Shown here: piece by piece, positions 12,363 through 23,191 of the stretch | Numbering within the stretch: the stretch's first letter is position 1 | How the letters are laid out: the number at the start of each line of letters is the position of its first letter | Assembly: GCA_958450365.1 (NCBI GenBank) | Contig: CAUEEP010000750.1 | Coordinates: 124,001-188,000, forward strand | Direction of reading: 5' to 3' | Source: Mesorhabditis belari | Lineage: Eukaryota; Nematoda; Chromadorea; Rhabditida; Rhabditidae | Length of the DNA stretch: 64,000 nucleotides | Position numbers and translations under genes: made by a program | Notes under the pieces: model-generated | The model's database searches: none | What the model was told of the DNA's origin: nothing | Seen by the model: the letters and a program-made list of their open reading frames with translations, nothing else

Positions 12363-12940
12363 ATTGCGGCACAAACCTAATAAAACTCATCAAAGTTTCA
12401 CCTGTCATGATTTGCAATTGATAGAGATTTCCAAATGACGGCCATTAATATTCTAAACTATTTCTGAAATATTGAGCACTTAGCCTAAACCTTTTCAAAA
12501 TAATAAGTGCCATTTTTTCCCGTTTTCCCCTCTCATTGTTATCAGCTGTATTTAGGAGTGTTCTCTCTCAATAAATTGACCTCATTCCATAAGATTTTCT
12601 CAAAAACAACTCCCAATTTCTGTGTTTTGTTCTATTTTTTATCGAAAACCAGTAAAAACAACGAAATGATTTGAAAAAGAGATAAAATTTGCAGAGAGTT
12701 CGCAAATTCAATTCATTATCTCAATTCTTTTTACATTTTACCGTCAGATTCAATTATGAATGCTGATTTTTCGTTAAATTTTTAGTTTTAGATATGTTTT
12801 GGTTCAAGTTTTCCCTTTGAAATCCTAAAATTCTCTTGATTTTTTCGATTTTCACCTCTCCAACTCACATTGCGTGTCTATGAATAACCAATTTTGCAGA
12901 GCCAACCAATTTTCAGATTTTACATCAAAAAATTTGTACG

Positions 12941-15900
12941 ATGATATCCAGGATACTTGAATTATTAACATTTTTCACAATTTCTTTACTGTTTTTGCCG
13001 AGAATCGAAGCGGTAACGAAATGCGTGCGAGCACACGGCCAAGTACACTGTGCCACTGATGTTTTCCGACACGAGAAAGTCAAGATTTCACTCTACGATC
13101 ACGATAGTAAGTTTTGGGAAAGATTAAAATTGGTCTTACGTTATAACTTGTAACTTTTGATAGCCTAAGCCTAAGCTACAGCACTTAGCTTTACCTTTGA
13201 TAGTACTGTAGCTAAGATGGTGGATTACAGTAATTTCCCAAAGCCTGGTTTTAATTTAGACTTTAATTTAAAAAGCCCTTTAATCTTTAATCGAACATTG
13301 AATAGTATCACTAACTCTAATCTCTTTCAACGATCTGTGATCCATTTCAGGCCTTCCCTGGGAATCCGACGATTTAATGGGCAGAACTTATTCAGATGAT
13401 GAGGGACGATTCATGGTCGGTTTCTGAAAAAGCTAACAGTTTTCAGTTTACAGTTTGCAGTAACCCTAGCTAATGAAAAGATTGTTGAAAAGATTATTGA
13501 AAGATTCATTGTCAGAAACACTCCTTTACCTATTCCCTTGGTCAGGATTCTTCTAAAGATAATTTTTCTCAAACAAGCCAAGCCCAGCTTGCTCCTAGCC
13601 AAGCCCAACTTGTTCCTAGTCAAGCCCAGCTTGTTCCTAGTCAAGCCCAACTTGTTCCTAGCCAAGCCCAACTTGTTCCTAGTCAAGCCCAGCTTGTTCC
13701 TAGTCAAGCCCAACTTGTTCCTAGCCAAGCCCAACTTGTTCCTAGTCAAGCCCAGCTTGCTCCTAGCCAAGCCCAACTTGTTCCTAGTCAAGCCCAGCTT
13801 GTTCCTAGTCAAGCCCAACTTGTTCCTAGCCAAGCCCAGCTTGCTCCTAGCCAAGCCCAGCTTGCTCCTAGCCAAGCCCAACTTGTTCCTAGTCAAGCCC
13901 AGCTTGTTCCTAGTCAAGCCCAACTTGTTCCTAGCCAAGCCCAACTTGCTCCCAGGTAACTTTGTCGAAACGTTGGAGCTACCTCGATAGCTCAGTGGGT
14001 AAGCGTTAGACTGAAGAGCTAATCTAAGGGTCGCTGGTTCAATCCCGGCCCCGGCCCGGGGGAATTTCTATTTCAACAATTCAATTTTTGAAATCTTTGA
14101 TTTCAGGTCGAGGGGTGTGGAGACGATTTTGGTCCGTGGAATGAGCCCGATCCTTACATTGTTGTCGAGCATCGTTGTCCACTCCAAGGACATACTGTAG
14201 CGATTACGAGAAGGAAAACTATGTAGGTTTTCAAATAGTTTCACATTTTTTCATAATTAACAAAAATATTCGCTATCTGTGATTGTTAAAAAGCTTTGAT
14301 TACAAAAATTCGTTAAAATTCGAGAAAAATAGTGAACTTTTGAACACCGATTCACTCAAAATCGTATCCCAGTTACCGTAGCTCAGCTAGGTTAGAGGAG
14401 ATTAAAGCAGCTAATGACTACGGAGTTATGGTAACATTTAATAAGGCTAGGGATTACGATAGCTGGGGCAGGCTTTAGAGTGAGTGAGTGTTCAGAAAGT
14501 TTAAAAATTCAATTTTACCTTAGGTTTCCATCATAATTTTGGAATCTAAGGAAATTTCTTTGGTCTTCTTTTCTTTTTCTTTCTTTGCTTCTGAAAAGTT
14601 TGTTTGTTTTGTTTTGAAGGTTTTTCATTAGCAAAAAGCTGAATCTTCAAAAATGATGATTCGATTTCGATCGTTTCTTTCAATGAAATCGCTTTTGATT
14701 ACAAAATTTCTTTAAACAAAACAAAAGAAAAATGAACGAGAAGTGGATTTACTTTGATAACACTTCTCCGAAAAAGAAAATGACAATGAGCAAAGGTCAA
14801 ATCCCAATTTCAACTCCAAAGCCTGATTAACATGAGCTGGTGTTGTTGTTGAGTGATGTTGTCTTGCTGGTGGGATATCAACGGGCTTGTTTATTATTAT
14901 TCTAGCCCGGAAAAACAGTTGTTTCATCTTATTTTAGATCTATCTATAATAAAATTAATATTGCATAAATAGGTTTATCTAGACTAAAAAAATACTGTAT
15001 TTATTAGGTTGAGTACTAAATCTTTCACACAAATTCATTTTCTAATTGAATAAGTCTCAAGCTACCAAATGAAATACGGGTTTTTTTCATTAGATAGGCC
15101 AATCATTTCTCTTGCAGGTTACTTTTGAAAGTTTTTGAAAAGCTTTGTTTTGAGGGTTTTTCATTAGCAAGAAGTCGAGTGAAAAAACGACAAAGTCCGA
15201 TGATGCGATTTGAATCGTTTCTTTCAATGAAACCTATTTTGATTACAAAATGCATAATCCCAAGAAGAAATAGGTTTTTTTCTAGACTAAACAATACCCA
15301 ACCTTTAAGGTTTTGGCCTGACTTCTAGACTTTGACTGGCCCAGATTTGCTTGGGTCTGTTTAAGAGGATACTACATGATTCCAAGAATTCCAAGATTGT
15401 AACAAGCTCGAGATTTGTCGATTTATTCTAGATAGCTCTATAATACTTAATATTGCATAAATAGTTTTATCTAGACTAAAAAAATACTGTATTTATTAGG
15501 TTGAGTACTAAGTTTTTCACACAAATTCATTTTCTAATTGAATAAGTCTCTCAAGCTACCAAATGAAATACGGTTTTTTTTTCATTAGATAGGCCAATCA
15601 TTTCTCTTGCAAATTACTTTTGAAAGTTTTTGAAAAGCTTTGTTTTGAGGGTTTTTCATTAGCAAGAAGTCGAGTGTTCAAAAAAGATAAAGTCCGATGA
15701 TGCGATTTGGATCGTTTCTTTTAATGAAACCTATTTTGATTACAAAATAAAAAAGATAGCACAAAAAAGTTAGGTCTACAAACAAAATTTCAAAATAATC
15801 CGTTTAGCGGTTTTCTTTATATGCTCATTTTTCAATATTTTTAAAAATACCAGTTTTTTTTCTCGCAGCTTATTCTAAAATACTAAAAATTGTTTAAAAA

Positions 15901-17107
15901 TGACAAAAAGTAAACGACAAACATTTAGAATAAAAGTAACCGTTTGGTATTTGGTAGTTTAAAACTCGTTCATTTAGATAATGAAATGAAAGGTTCAAAA
16001 CTTAGTAGTCAACCTAATATTTAGATGAGACACTACCCGTGATCGAATAGCACTTACCTTGAGCAAATTTAACGGCGATCGCATTTTCGCGCGGATGTGC
16101 ACTTGACCACTCGATGGACCAGCATCTATAATAAAATTGCATAAATAGTGTTATCTAAAAAAATACTATTTATTAGGTTGAGTACTAAGTTTTTCACACA
16201 AATTCATTTTCTAATTGAATAAGTCTCTCAAGCTACCAAATGAAATACGGGGTTTTTTCATTAGATAACCCAATCATTTCTCTTACTTACTTTTGAAGGC
16301 TTCTGAAAGTTTTCGAAAAGCTTTGTTTGAAGGTTTTTCATTGGCAAGAAGCCGAATCTTCAAAAACGACAAAGTCCAATGATGCGATTTGAACCGTTTC
16401 TTTCGATGAAACCTATTTTGATTACAAAATGCATGATCCCAAGAAGAAATAGGTTTTTTTCTAGACTAAACAATACCCAACCTTTAAGGTTTTGGCCTGA
16501 CTTCTAGACTTTGACTGGCCCAGATTTGCTTGGGTCTGTTTAAGAGGATACTACATGATTCCAAGAATTCCAGTTGTAACAGCTCGAGATTTGTCGATTT
16601 ATTCTAGAAGCCATAAACTAAATTGCAAAATAGTTATCTAGACTAAAAAAATACTGTATTTATTAGGTTGAGTACTAAGTTTTTCACACAAATTCATTTT
16701 CTAATTGAATAAGTCTCTCAAGCTACCAAATGAAATACGGGTTTTTTTTCATTAGATAACCCAATCATTTCTCTTACAAATTACTTTTGAAGGCTTCTGA
16801 AAGTTTTCGAAAAGCTTTGTTTAAAAGTTTGAAGTTTAAAGGTTTATTTTGAAAGTTTTTCATTAGCAAAAAGCCGAATCTTCAAAAACGACAAACTCCG
16901 ATGATTCAATTTCGATCGTTTCTTTCAATGAAACCGATTTTGATCACAAAATTTCTTTCTTTGGTCTATAAATTGCTTCAAATAGATTTTTTCAAAGTTA
17001 AACTCCCTTACCAAAGTTTATTTTCTAGTGCCGAGGTGTGGAAAACGTTTATGCCTCAGGAGACAAATGTCGGAGTGATTCGATTGGATTTGAACCAAGA
17101 TGGGTGA
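12941..17107 (+). CDS. Transthyretin-like family secreted protein
   Basis: Exons 12941-13106, 13351-13415, 14107-14222 and 17029-17107 join in phase to give 141 aa, the usual size for nematode transthyretin-like (TTL/TTR) proteins. Residues 1 to about 24 form a signal peptide ([20 protein letters not shown]). The mature part shows the family order: V-x-G-type first strand ([10 protein letters not shown]), a KISLYDHD strand, [20 protein letters not shown] with the conserved D-x-x-G-x-F, a [10 protein letters not shown] strand and a final VGVIRLDL strand. Members are extracellular; some bind lipids or act as bridging molecules, but the role of this one is unknown. A TTTTCAG acceptor 25 bases before the ATG suggests trans-splicing. 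Introns 2 and 3 are swollen by satellites. Confidence 0.88.
13561..13955. repeat. 21-bp satellite in intron 2 of the transthyretin-like gene
   Basis: About 18 copies of a 21-bp unit (CCTAGCCAAGCCCAACTTGTT with A/G, C/T variants). Because 21 is a multiple of three and no variant makes a stop, both strands stay open (plus KPSLFLV-type, minus NKLGLAR-type heptads). Variant order suggests higher-order blocks of two or three units. It lies between good splice sites, so I treat it as intronic, not coding. Confidence 0.9.
13979..14055 (+). pseudogene. tRNA-Phe-like relic
   Basis: CTCGATAGCTCAGTGGGTAA is a good A box/D arm, TTAGACTGAAGA carries a GAA anticodon context typical of tRNA-Phe, and GGTTCAATCCCGG is a good B box. 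The anticodon arm has extra bases (AGCTAATCTAA) and the acceptor stem does not close, so it is probably a pseudogene or SINE head inside intron 2. Confidence 0.55.
14930..16930. repeat. Four tandem copies of a ~0.5-kb repeat in intron 3
   Basis: Blocks starting near 14941, 15437, 16130 and 16612 share TACTGTATTTATTAGGTTGA, TTTCATTAGATAG(G/A)CCAATCA and CGATTTGAATCGTTTCTTTC. Copies near 15280-15410 and 16450-16590 also share ATTTGCTTGGGTCTGTTTAA. Unit lengths differ, showing internal deletions. There is no coding capacity; this array accounts for the 2.8-kb intron. Confidence 0.8.
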
Positions 17108-17387
17108 ACAAAATGACGAGTTTTCTTCATTTTTTTCCACACAATCATCATATTTTTGATGCTTTTTGATGATTTTTGACTTTTTTTAACTTTCTATTAC
17201 GAATTTCTCCTTTTTCTTTTCATTTTCAGTACAAATTTTGAATTTTCATTGAATGCTGGCCATTCTTTTGTGCTTTTTCTTTTTTTAATAATAAATTTTC
17301 ATTTTTTTTGCAGAGAATAGTAAAAATTAAAGAAATTTACGACATTTACAAAGGCCTAAATCTTGTTTTGATTTAAAGAAATATCGG

Positions 17388-18007
17388 GATAGGCTACTTT
17401 GCGCCAAATTTTTTGCGCAACTGGATCATTTGTGTAACTGGACCCAGTTGCGCAACTAGATCATTTGTACAACTGGATCCTTTGCGCAACTGGACATTGT
17501 GTAACTGACCTGTAACCGTTGCGCAACCGCCAAACCTTCTAAGTGGGCAACTAGATTTTAGTCATTTGTTGCGCTTATTGAGACTACAAAATGGACATTG
17601 ACAACTGACCTTTGCGCAACTGGACATGTGTAACTGGACCCAGTTGCGCAACTAGATCATTTGTGTAACTGGATCCTTTGCGCAACTGGATCATTTGTAC
17701 AACTGGATCCTTTGCGCAACTGGGTCGTTTGTGTAACTGGATCCTTTGCGCAACTGGATCATTTGTGTAACTGGACCCAGTTGCGCAACTGGGTCGTTTA
17801 CGCAACTCGCCATAACTTTCTTCTAAGTTGGTCAATCTTTATGATTTTAGTTTCATTTTGTTGCGCTTATTGAGATCTACAAAATGAAACCAAAATCATA
17901 AAGATTAGACCACTTAGAAGAGAGTTATGGCTAGTTGCGCAACTGGGTCCAGTTACACAAATGATCCAGTTGCGCAAAAAAATTTGGCGCAAAGTAGCCT
18001 ACCCCGA
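17388..18007. mobile_element. Fold-back element with subterminal TTTGCGCAACTGGA repeats
   Basis: The left end GGATAGGCTACTTTGCGCCA and the right end GGCGCAAAGTAGCCTACCCC are inverted. Inside the left arm are more than ten TTTGCGCAACTGGA/CATTTGTGTAACTGGA units. The centre is a palindrome around ATTTTGTTGCGCTTATTGAG, with arms containing AACTTTCTTCTAAGT. A shorter relative lies at 28650-28826. There is no transposase. Confidence 0.75.
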
Positions 18008-18135
18008 AATATCGTTTAAATAACATTTTATTTCGGAAAAGAGCTTACGAACTTCTGTTGCGGTTTGTTTAAACAGATTTAGACGCTGAGGAATATGAAA
18101 GGATTGACGATAGATGTCACACAAAACTCACCAAA

Positions 18136-18270
18136 ATGTTCAAATCTCTTATTGGGGTGAATTGCTTGATTGTGCTCGTAGCTACTCAGGTGGTTCATCG
18201 AATCAAAATTGATTCATCGGTCACCAAACTTCACCAAAAAGAGTCAGATCCTAGTTGTTCTTGTTTAACG
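18136..18270 (+). CDS. Candidate signal-peptide exon, truncated
   Basis: An AAAATG start opens MFKSLIGVNCLIVLVATQVV, a plausible signal peptide, followed by polar sequence with a Cys-x-Cys near the end. The frame then runs into a Tc1-like transposase fragment at about 18281, so it is either the first exon of a gene broken by the insertion or chance. I found no downstream exon to join. Low confidence. Confidence 0.25.
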
Positions 18271-18280
18271 ATGAGAAAGT

Positions 18281-18916
18281 CAAGCTCTGGCCCATCAGAA
18301 TCCGTTCCCAAGGTATTGAAGCGCTCGATTGTTCTCGATTGTTCGATGCATTCGATTCTCTTTGAGACGTTTTGCAATCTCACTATACAGGGTGGACCAA
18401 AATTATCGTTACATATAAGGTCTTTGTATAAAAAAACAACTCAAAAGGTCAAGGATTTTCAAATAGCTTGTTTTTGATGATTCTTCTAAGTGACGTTCGC
18501 TTAATCCCCATTTTTTGTGACATTCCGCGCACTGATTGGTTTGGCGTTTTCAAAAAACGATTCCTCACTTTTTTGACATTTGCTGAAGTTGTTACCGTTC
18601 GCTTTCTTCCACACTCTGGCCGATCAGAATCCGTTCCCGAGGTATTGAAGCGTTCGATTGTTCCATGCATTCGATTCTCTTTGAGACGTTTTGCAATCTC
18701 AATCGTTGATTGTTTGCGCAGCGCAGCGCGATTAATCCTCGATGCGATGATGCTCGATTCATTCTAAAAATAAACACTCTTATGATATTTTTGTCTTGTA
18801 TTAATGTTGAAAAACAAATAATATTAAAAGAAAAATCAGAAAAACAACACAAGTTTGAAGAGATGCGCATTTGCGCACAAGTGCGCGTTGTAACGGGAAT
18901 TTTGACCCATCCTGTA
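18281..18916 (-). mobile_element. Tc1/mariner-like relic, nested copies
   Basis: Ends TACAGGGTGGACCAAAATTA (18386) and TGACCCATCCTGTA (about 18903-18916) are inverted. On the minus strand 18449-18670 reads GRKRTVTTSANVKKVRNRFL then SVRGMSQKMGIKRTSLRRII, the DNA-binding helix-turn-helix of Tc1/mariner transposases, with no catalytic domain. Positions 18281-18380 repeat the sequence of 18615-18700, so this copy inserted into, or duplicated part of, another. Confidence 0.75.
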
Positions 18917-19339
18917 TCCAGAGTTTTCGAATCTACGAGACATTAAAAATGTTAGAATTATATTTTACAATATTTCTTATGATATTTATTAGTTTTGTTT
19001 TTGGATGGAAGCTTTTCGAGAGCTTATGACAAGCTTAAATGATCCGATCTCCTTGCCACAATATGCGTTTCAGGCGTTTCTAGGCAAACAACCGCAAAAG
19101 GCTATAATTTCGAAAAAAGTAACTTAAAGTTGTTAACGTTGAGCGCATTGATAAGTGTGTTGCCTTTTTAGCATTAAACTTGTCCAAAATAAGCTCTAAA
19201 AATAGCAAACTACTGTTCCCAGAATATGAATCGCTCGAATATTGAACACCGTGTTTGGGAAATGACTTAAAACTCTAAATTTTAAGATTTCTGTTAAGAA
19301 ACTTTAACAATAATCTAAAAAATGGCACACGATCTGGTT

Positions 19340-19800
19340 CATTTAGCTTCTTAGAGTTGGCTTCTTAAAGTTGGCTTCTTAGAGTTGACTTCTTAGGGTT
19401 GACTTCTTAGAGTTGGCTTCTTGGAGTTGACTTCCTAGAGTTGACTTCTTAGAGTTCGCTTCTTAGAGTTCGCTTCTTAGAGTTGGCTTCTTAAAGTTGG
19501 CTTCTTAGAGTTGACTTCTTAGGGTTGACTTCTTAGAGTTGGCTTCTTGGAGTTGACTTCCTAGAGTTGACTTCTTAGAGTTCGCTTCTTAGAGTTCGCT
19601 TCTTAGAGTTGACTTCTTAGAGTTCGCTTCTTAGAGTTGACTTCTTAGGGTTGACTTCTTAGAGTTGGCTTCTTGGAGTTGACTTCCTAGAGTTGACTTC
19701 TTAGAGTTCGCTTCTTAGAGTTCGCTTCTTAGAGTTGACTTCTTAGAGTTGGCTTCTGAGAGTTGGCTTCTGAGAGTTGGCTTCTTGGACTTGACTTCTT
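19340..19800. repeat. 15-bp satellite (GTTGACTTCTTAGAG)
   Basis: About 30 units of a 15-bp repeat with variants (GAC/GGC/CGC; TTCTTAGAG/TTCCTAGAG/TTCTTGGAG). Variant order repeats in blocks, for example 19363-19480 and 19488-19610. It adjoins the loose kinase-exon copy at 19816-19942. Confidence 0.9.
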
Positions 19801-19815
19801 AGTGTTGACACAAAC

Positions 19816-19942
19816 CCGATGCATGATCCCTCGAGAGTGCAAGAAATCCAAGAGCAAGCACTGCACGAGAAGAGAAGCCAAATGTTGATGGTCGCGTAGA
19901 ATTGGCCCCTTCTTCTCATCGTTGTCTTGTTTTGAGAAAAGC
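19816..19942 (-). pseudogene. Isolated copy of a kinase exon (HRD exon)
   Basis: It has exactly the 127-bp length and splice borders of the exon at 22035-22161 of the MAPK-like gene, reading LFSKQDNDEKKGPILRDHQH then LASLLVQ and ending LDFLHSRGIMHR. The preceding 47-bp intron and part of the previous exon are also copied (to about 20020). No following exon carrying the catalytic Asp is present here, so it is a partial segmental duplication. Confidence 0.75.
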
Positions 19943-20365
19943 CTAAATGACTTGAATAACTTTCCGATATCACTCAAATTGGCACAGACTTGAAATAGAA
20001 CTCCAAACTATACTTTCCATTCGTCTAAAAAAAGGCACAGGATATAGTTCATTTAGCTTCTTAGAGTTGATTGATGTCAATATAAAATTCAAATCATTTT
20101 GTGCTCTTAAATTTTCACTTCTTTTGATGAAAGTCATAAAATATAAGACTTTGTTTTGGTTAAAGGCAGTCTTTTTTACTTTATTTCAATGTTTTCGTTC
20201 AATCTTTCCTCTCGTCTTTTGCAGGTTTTAGAGATTCATATTCTTTTATTAACTATGAGTTCAACAAGCTCAAATTCGTATATTATAAAAAGAACAAAAG
20301 GAAAATAAAAACATTAAAAAGAGAAAAGCCCTCACAAACATTGCATAATCATTCAAATGCTAAAA

Positions 20366-20485
20366 TTAAATTTTTCTCGAGAATTTCTCCAACAATTGCG
20401 TCAATCGATCCTCGTCTCTCTTGTTTTTCTCTTTCATTTCATCGGCTGTTGGCAAAGAGTCGCGATTCCGCAAGTCCCTTTTTAA
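20366..20485 (-). CDS. Candidate terminal exon of an unrecognised gene
   Basis: On the minus strand a TTTAAG acceptor precedes 120 bp in one frame with a highly charged, coil-forming sequence (RNRDSLPTADEMKEKNKRDE ... LEKFSRKI) and a stop at 20366-20368. Codon use looks genuine and an AATAAA lies downstream. I cannot identify upstream exons; it could be the C-terminal tail of a kinase copy related to 21161-23986, or part of an independent gene. Confidence 0.4.
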   Translation of the reverse strand, partial: LKRDLRNRDSLPTADEMKEKNKRDEDRLTQLLEKFSRKI

Positions 20486-20822
20486 CTTAAAGAACGAATT
20501 TGGTAAAGATTTTTGGTGGTATTTTCCGGCTATATCTCAAATGCATCAATCCGGTTATAACCCCATAAAATCTACATTTTAATATCTAGGTTATCATACA
20601 TTAATTGCCCGCACTAGATAAATCCATGAGTCAAACTAAAGTCAAGATATTTAGCCATGGCAAGACATAGACATAGACAGGCAAGACATAGACAGGCAAG
20701 ACGTAGACATGACAAAGTATGTGCCCAGTTCCCTTGATGTTTGGGCTATCATGCATGTGATGTGAAATTGTGAAGGATATAACCGGTAAGTATCTTTTGA
20801 CTTCTTATCTTTTGACTGCTTA

Positions 20823-20920
20823 AAAGCAAACATTCATCAATAGAAGATAAGGCTGGTTAAGGCAAATCGAGGGTTTAACCCTCTTCTGTGGATTCACCGA
20901 TAGGAACTTCTCTAGCATGA
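20823..20920 (-). pseudogene. Isolated copy of the kinase last exon
   Basis: The minus strand reads LEKFLSVNPQKRVKPSICLN then ends NVCF plus stop, a diverged copy of the terminal exon at 21161-21276. The flanks are also duplicated (AGATAAATCCATGA-type blocks near 20620 and 20970; the block with TTTTGACTTCTTA). It lacks the acceptor side of the exon. Confidence 0.7.
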
Positions 20921-21160
20921 TGATATGATACATGAATGTATGATAATACATTAAGTGCCCGCACTGGATAAATCCATGATTCAAACTAAAGTCAGTCAAA
21001 CTAAAGTCAAGATATTCAATCATGGGAAAGTAAGTGCCCAGTTCCTTTGATTTCTGGGCTATCATATATGATTTGATGTGTCATATGTGATGTAAAATTT
21101 TGCAGGATATAACCAGACTGATGCAATGAAGGATAGAATCGGAAAGTATCTTTTGACTTC

Positions 21161-23160
21161 TTAAAAACAAACATTCAACTCTTGAAGATAGGAATGGTTA
21201 AGGCAAATCGAGGGTTTCATCCTCTTCTGTGGATTCACCGATAGGAGCTTCTCTAGCAGGTCTCGTAGATTTCCTCCTGTAATATGATAATGAATTATAA
21301 TCATTGATTCCTTCACTGGTCAATGGGTTCAATGGGTGTTCTTCACTGTCATTTTTCAATCGAGAAAACGCTCGCTTAAATTCTTCATCGAGAGTCGATA
21401 GACGGCAATCCTCGTTCAATAGACTCTCTCCGAATCTGAAAACAAGATTGAGATCTTCTTTTCAAATGATCTACCAGCCATTCAAATGATTTTCATGAAA
21501 CTCCAAGATGTCAAGCAAATCACTCACATATCTTCATATTTATTCAACGGGAGACCGACCACGTCGAGAATTCGTTGTTTGACTTTATCCTCTCTTTTCT
21601 GCAAGAATGAGACTATTTATGAGGCTAATATCTCGAACCATATCGGTCGGATACATCAATTTCGTTCCCAACATCCCAAAAGCGATCAACCCAACCGCCC
21701 AAACGTCCACTAAATGAGACTCAACGGCTCTTTGTCGTCGAGTTACCGAATCACCCACCTCCACAGTCATATCCCCGTTCCAGGATCACCTCCAATGGCT
21801 GGTAGATCAACGGAGTTGAGACAAGTTTCGTGTGATCTCTTTGCGAATTCGTTTGTCTAATTGAGAGAAACGTTGAATTCGGAAACTTTACCATGAAATT
21901 ACCCAGATATCCCGAAATCCAGCAATTTAACCACAAAATCTTTCCGATTCAATCCAATATTCTTCGGCGTCACATCCTCAATATTCGCATGTTTTACCGA
22001 ACTCTTGAACTCTTATCTCTTGAAAAGCACAAACCCGATGCATGATCCCTCGAGAGTGCAAGAAATCTAAAGCTTTGAGCAACTGCACGAGAAGAGAAGC
22101 CAAATGTCGATGGTCGCGTAGACTCGGCCCCCTCGCATCGTTATCTTTTCTTGATAAAAGCCTAAATCACTTGAATAACTTTCCGATATCACTCGAATTG
22201 GCACAGACTCGAAATAGAACTCCAAACTACAGTCCATTCGTTCGGTGACCAGCCATACATAGCTGAGTCTTCCGTTAGCTGGGTCTTCTGAACTCTCGTA
22301 AAAAGAGTCTCTCATCTCGACAATCTATAAGGAGAAAATAAAATGCCAGCCCCGACACTCGCTCACATTCGGATGCACTAAATATTGGGTGTTTTGGAGC
22401 TCGCGGAGGAGAAACGTGAATCCTTGATATTCTTCGCTCTTCGCGTTTTGTTTCAACTCGGCAATGTTGAATCTGAAATTGAAAAGTCGAAAAAACCACG
22501 AGAGATTGCTTGCCTCTTTGCAGCGACTTTCTCTCTCGATTCGTCCTTTTCGCCAATTTTCCTGACCAACGACCCGGCTCTGAAAACATTGGTTTGGTTT
22601 GGTTTTGGTTTTGGCTAAAAGCCATCACTGTTGTGTCCAATAGACGTGTATTTTGGTCCGGACTAAAGACCAAAAAAGTTCCGAAATACAGTCATGGATA
22701 AAAGACTAAAAGAAGTTCTAAAGAAGGTGAAATTTAGCTCCAAATTTGTTGAACTTTGGAGCTAAATTTCATCTTCGATTGTTGCCGAACTCGTTGATTT
22801 TATGCTCAGAAGACTTAAGGTAATCAGAATAGCCAAAAGAGGAGCCAAAAAATACTAATCTTGTTGCTTTTCCCATCAATAGTTTTTTTTTTTCCATCAG
22901 TTTTTCCAAGACTTTTGTCCCTTAAAAAAATGAGTGGTTTTAGAAAACATGAAAAATTCTTTAAAAAAAGTGAAAAGCTGTTGTTGAAAGCTGAAAGCTG
23001 AAAAGAACAACAAATTTTCCCCAATTTTTTTTTTTTAAAGGGACAAAAAAAAATTAAAAAAATTTAAAAAAAGATTTTGGGGGGGGGGGGGGGGGGGGGG
23101 AAATAAAAAAAAAAAAAAAATATAAAAAATGTAAAAAATATAGAAAAATATTTTAAAAAA

Positions 23161-23191
<31 letters not shown>

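Larger units (their letters stand above)
10508..12595. repeat. Direct repeat pair around a MITE A copy
   Basis: About 160 bp at 10508-10670 (CGAGCACTCAGCCTAAACCC ... TTGACCTCATTCCATAAG) recurs at 12443-12595. In addition 11200-11320 is repeated in reverse orientation at about 11925-12030. Apart from the Tc1 fragment at 12187-12362, no coding sequence is seen. Confidence 0.65.

Noticed and set aside
13411..13944. Long minus-strand open frame with [14 protein letters not shown] heptads
   Set aside because: It is the complement of the 21-bp satellite in intron 2 of the transthyretin-like gene; openness follows from the repeat length.
19340..19800. Possible CRISPR array (regular short repeats)
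   Set aside because: Units are contiguous tandem copies with variants and no unique spacers; the host is a eukaryote. The same applies to the arrays at 40425, 44465 and 62230.
21727..21765. Apparent frameshift in the kinase between GYD and VESHLVDVW
   Set aside because: A 37-bp intron with GT and AG borders (21728-21764) restores the frame exactly.
22162..22208. Apparent stop codon in the kinase after IGKLFK
   Set aside because: The stop lies in a 47-bp intron; splicing gives FYFELLSRKDND in frame, and the copied exon at 19816 has the same borders.
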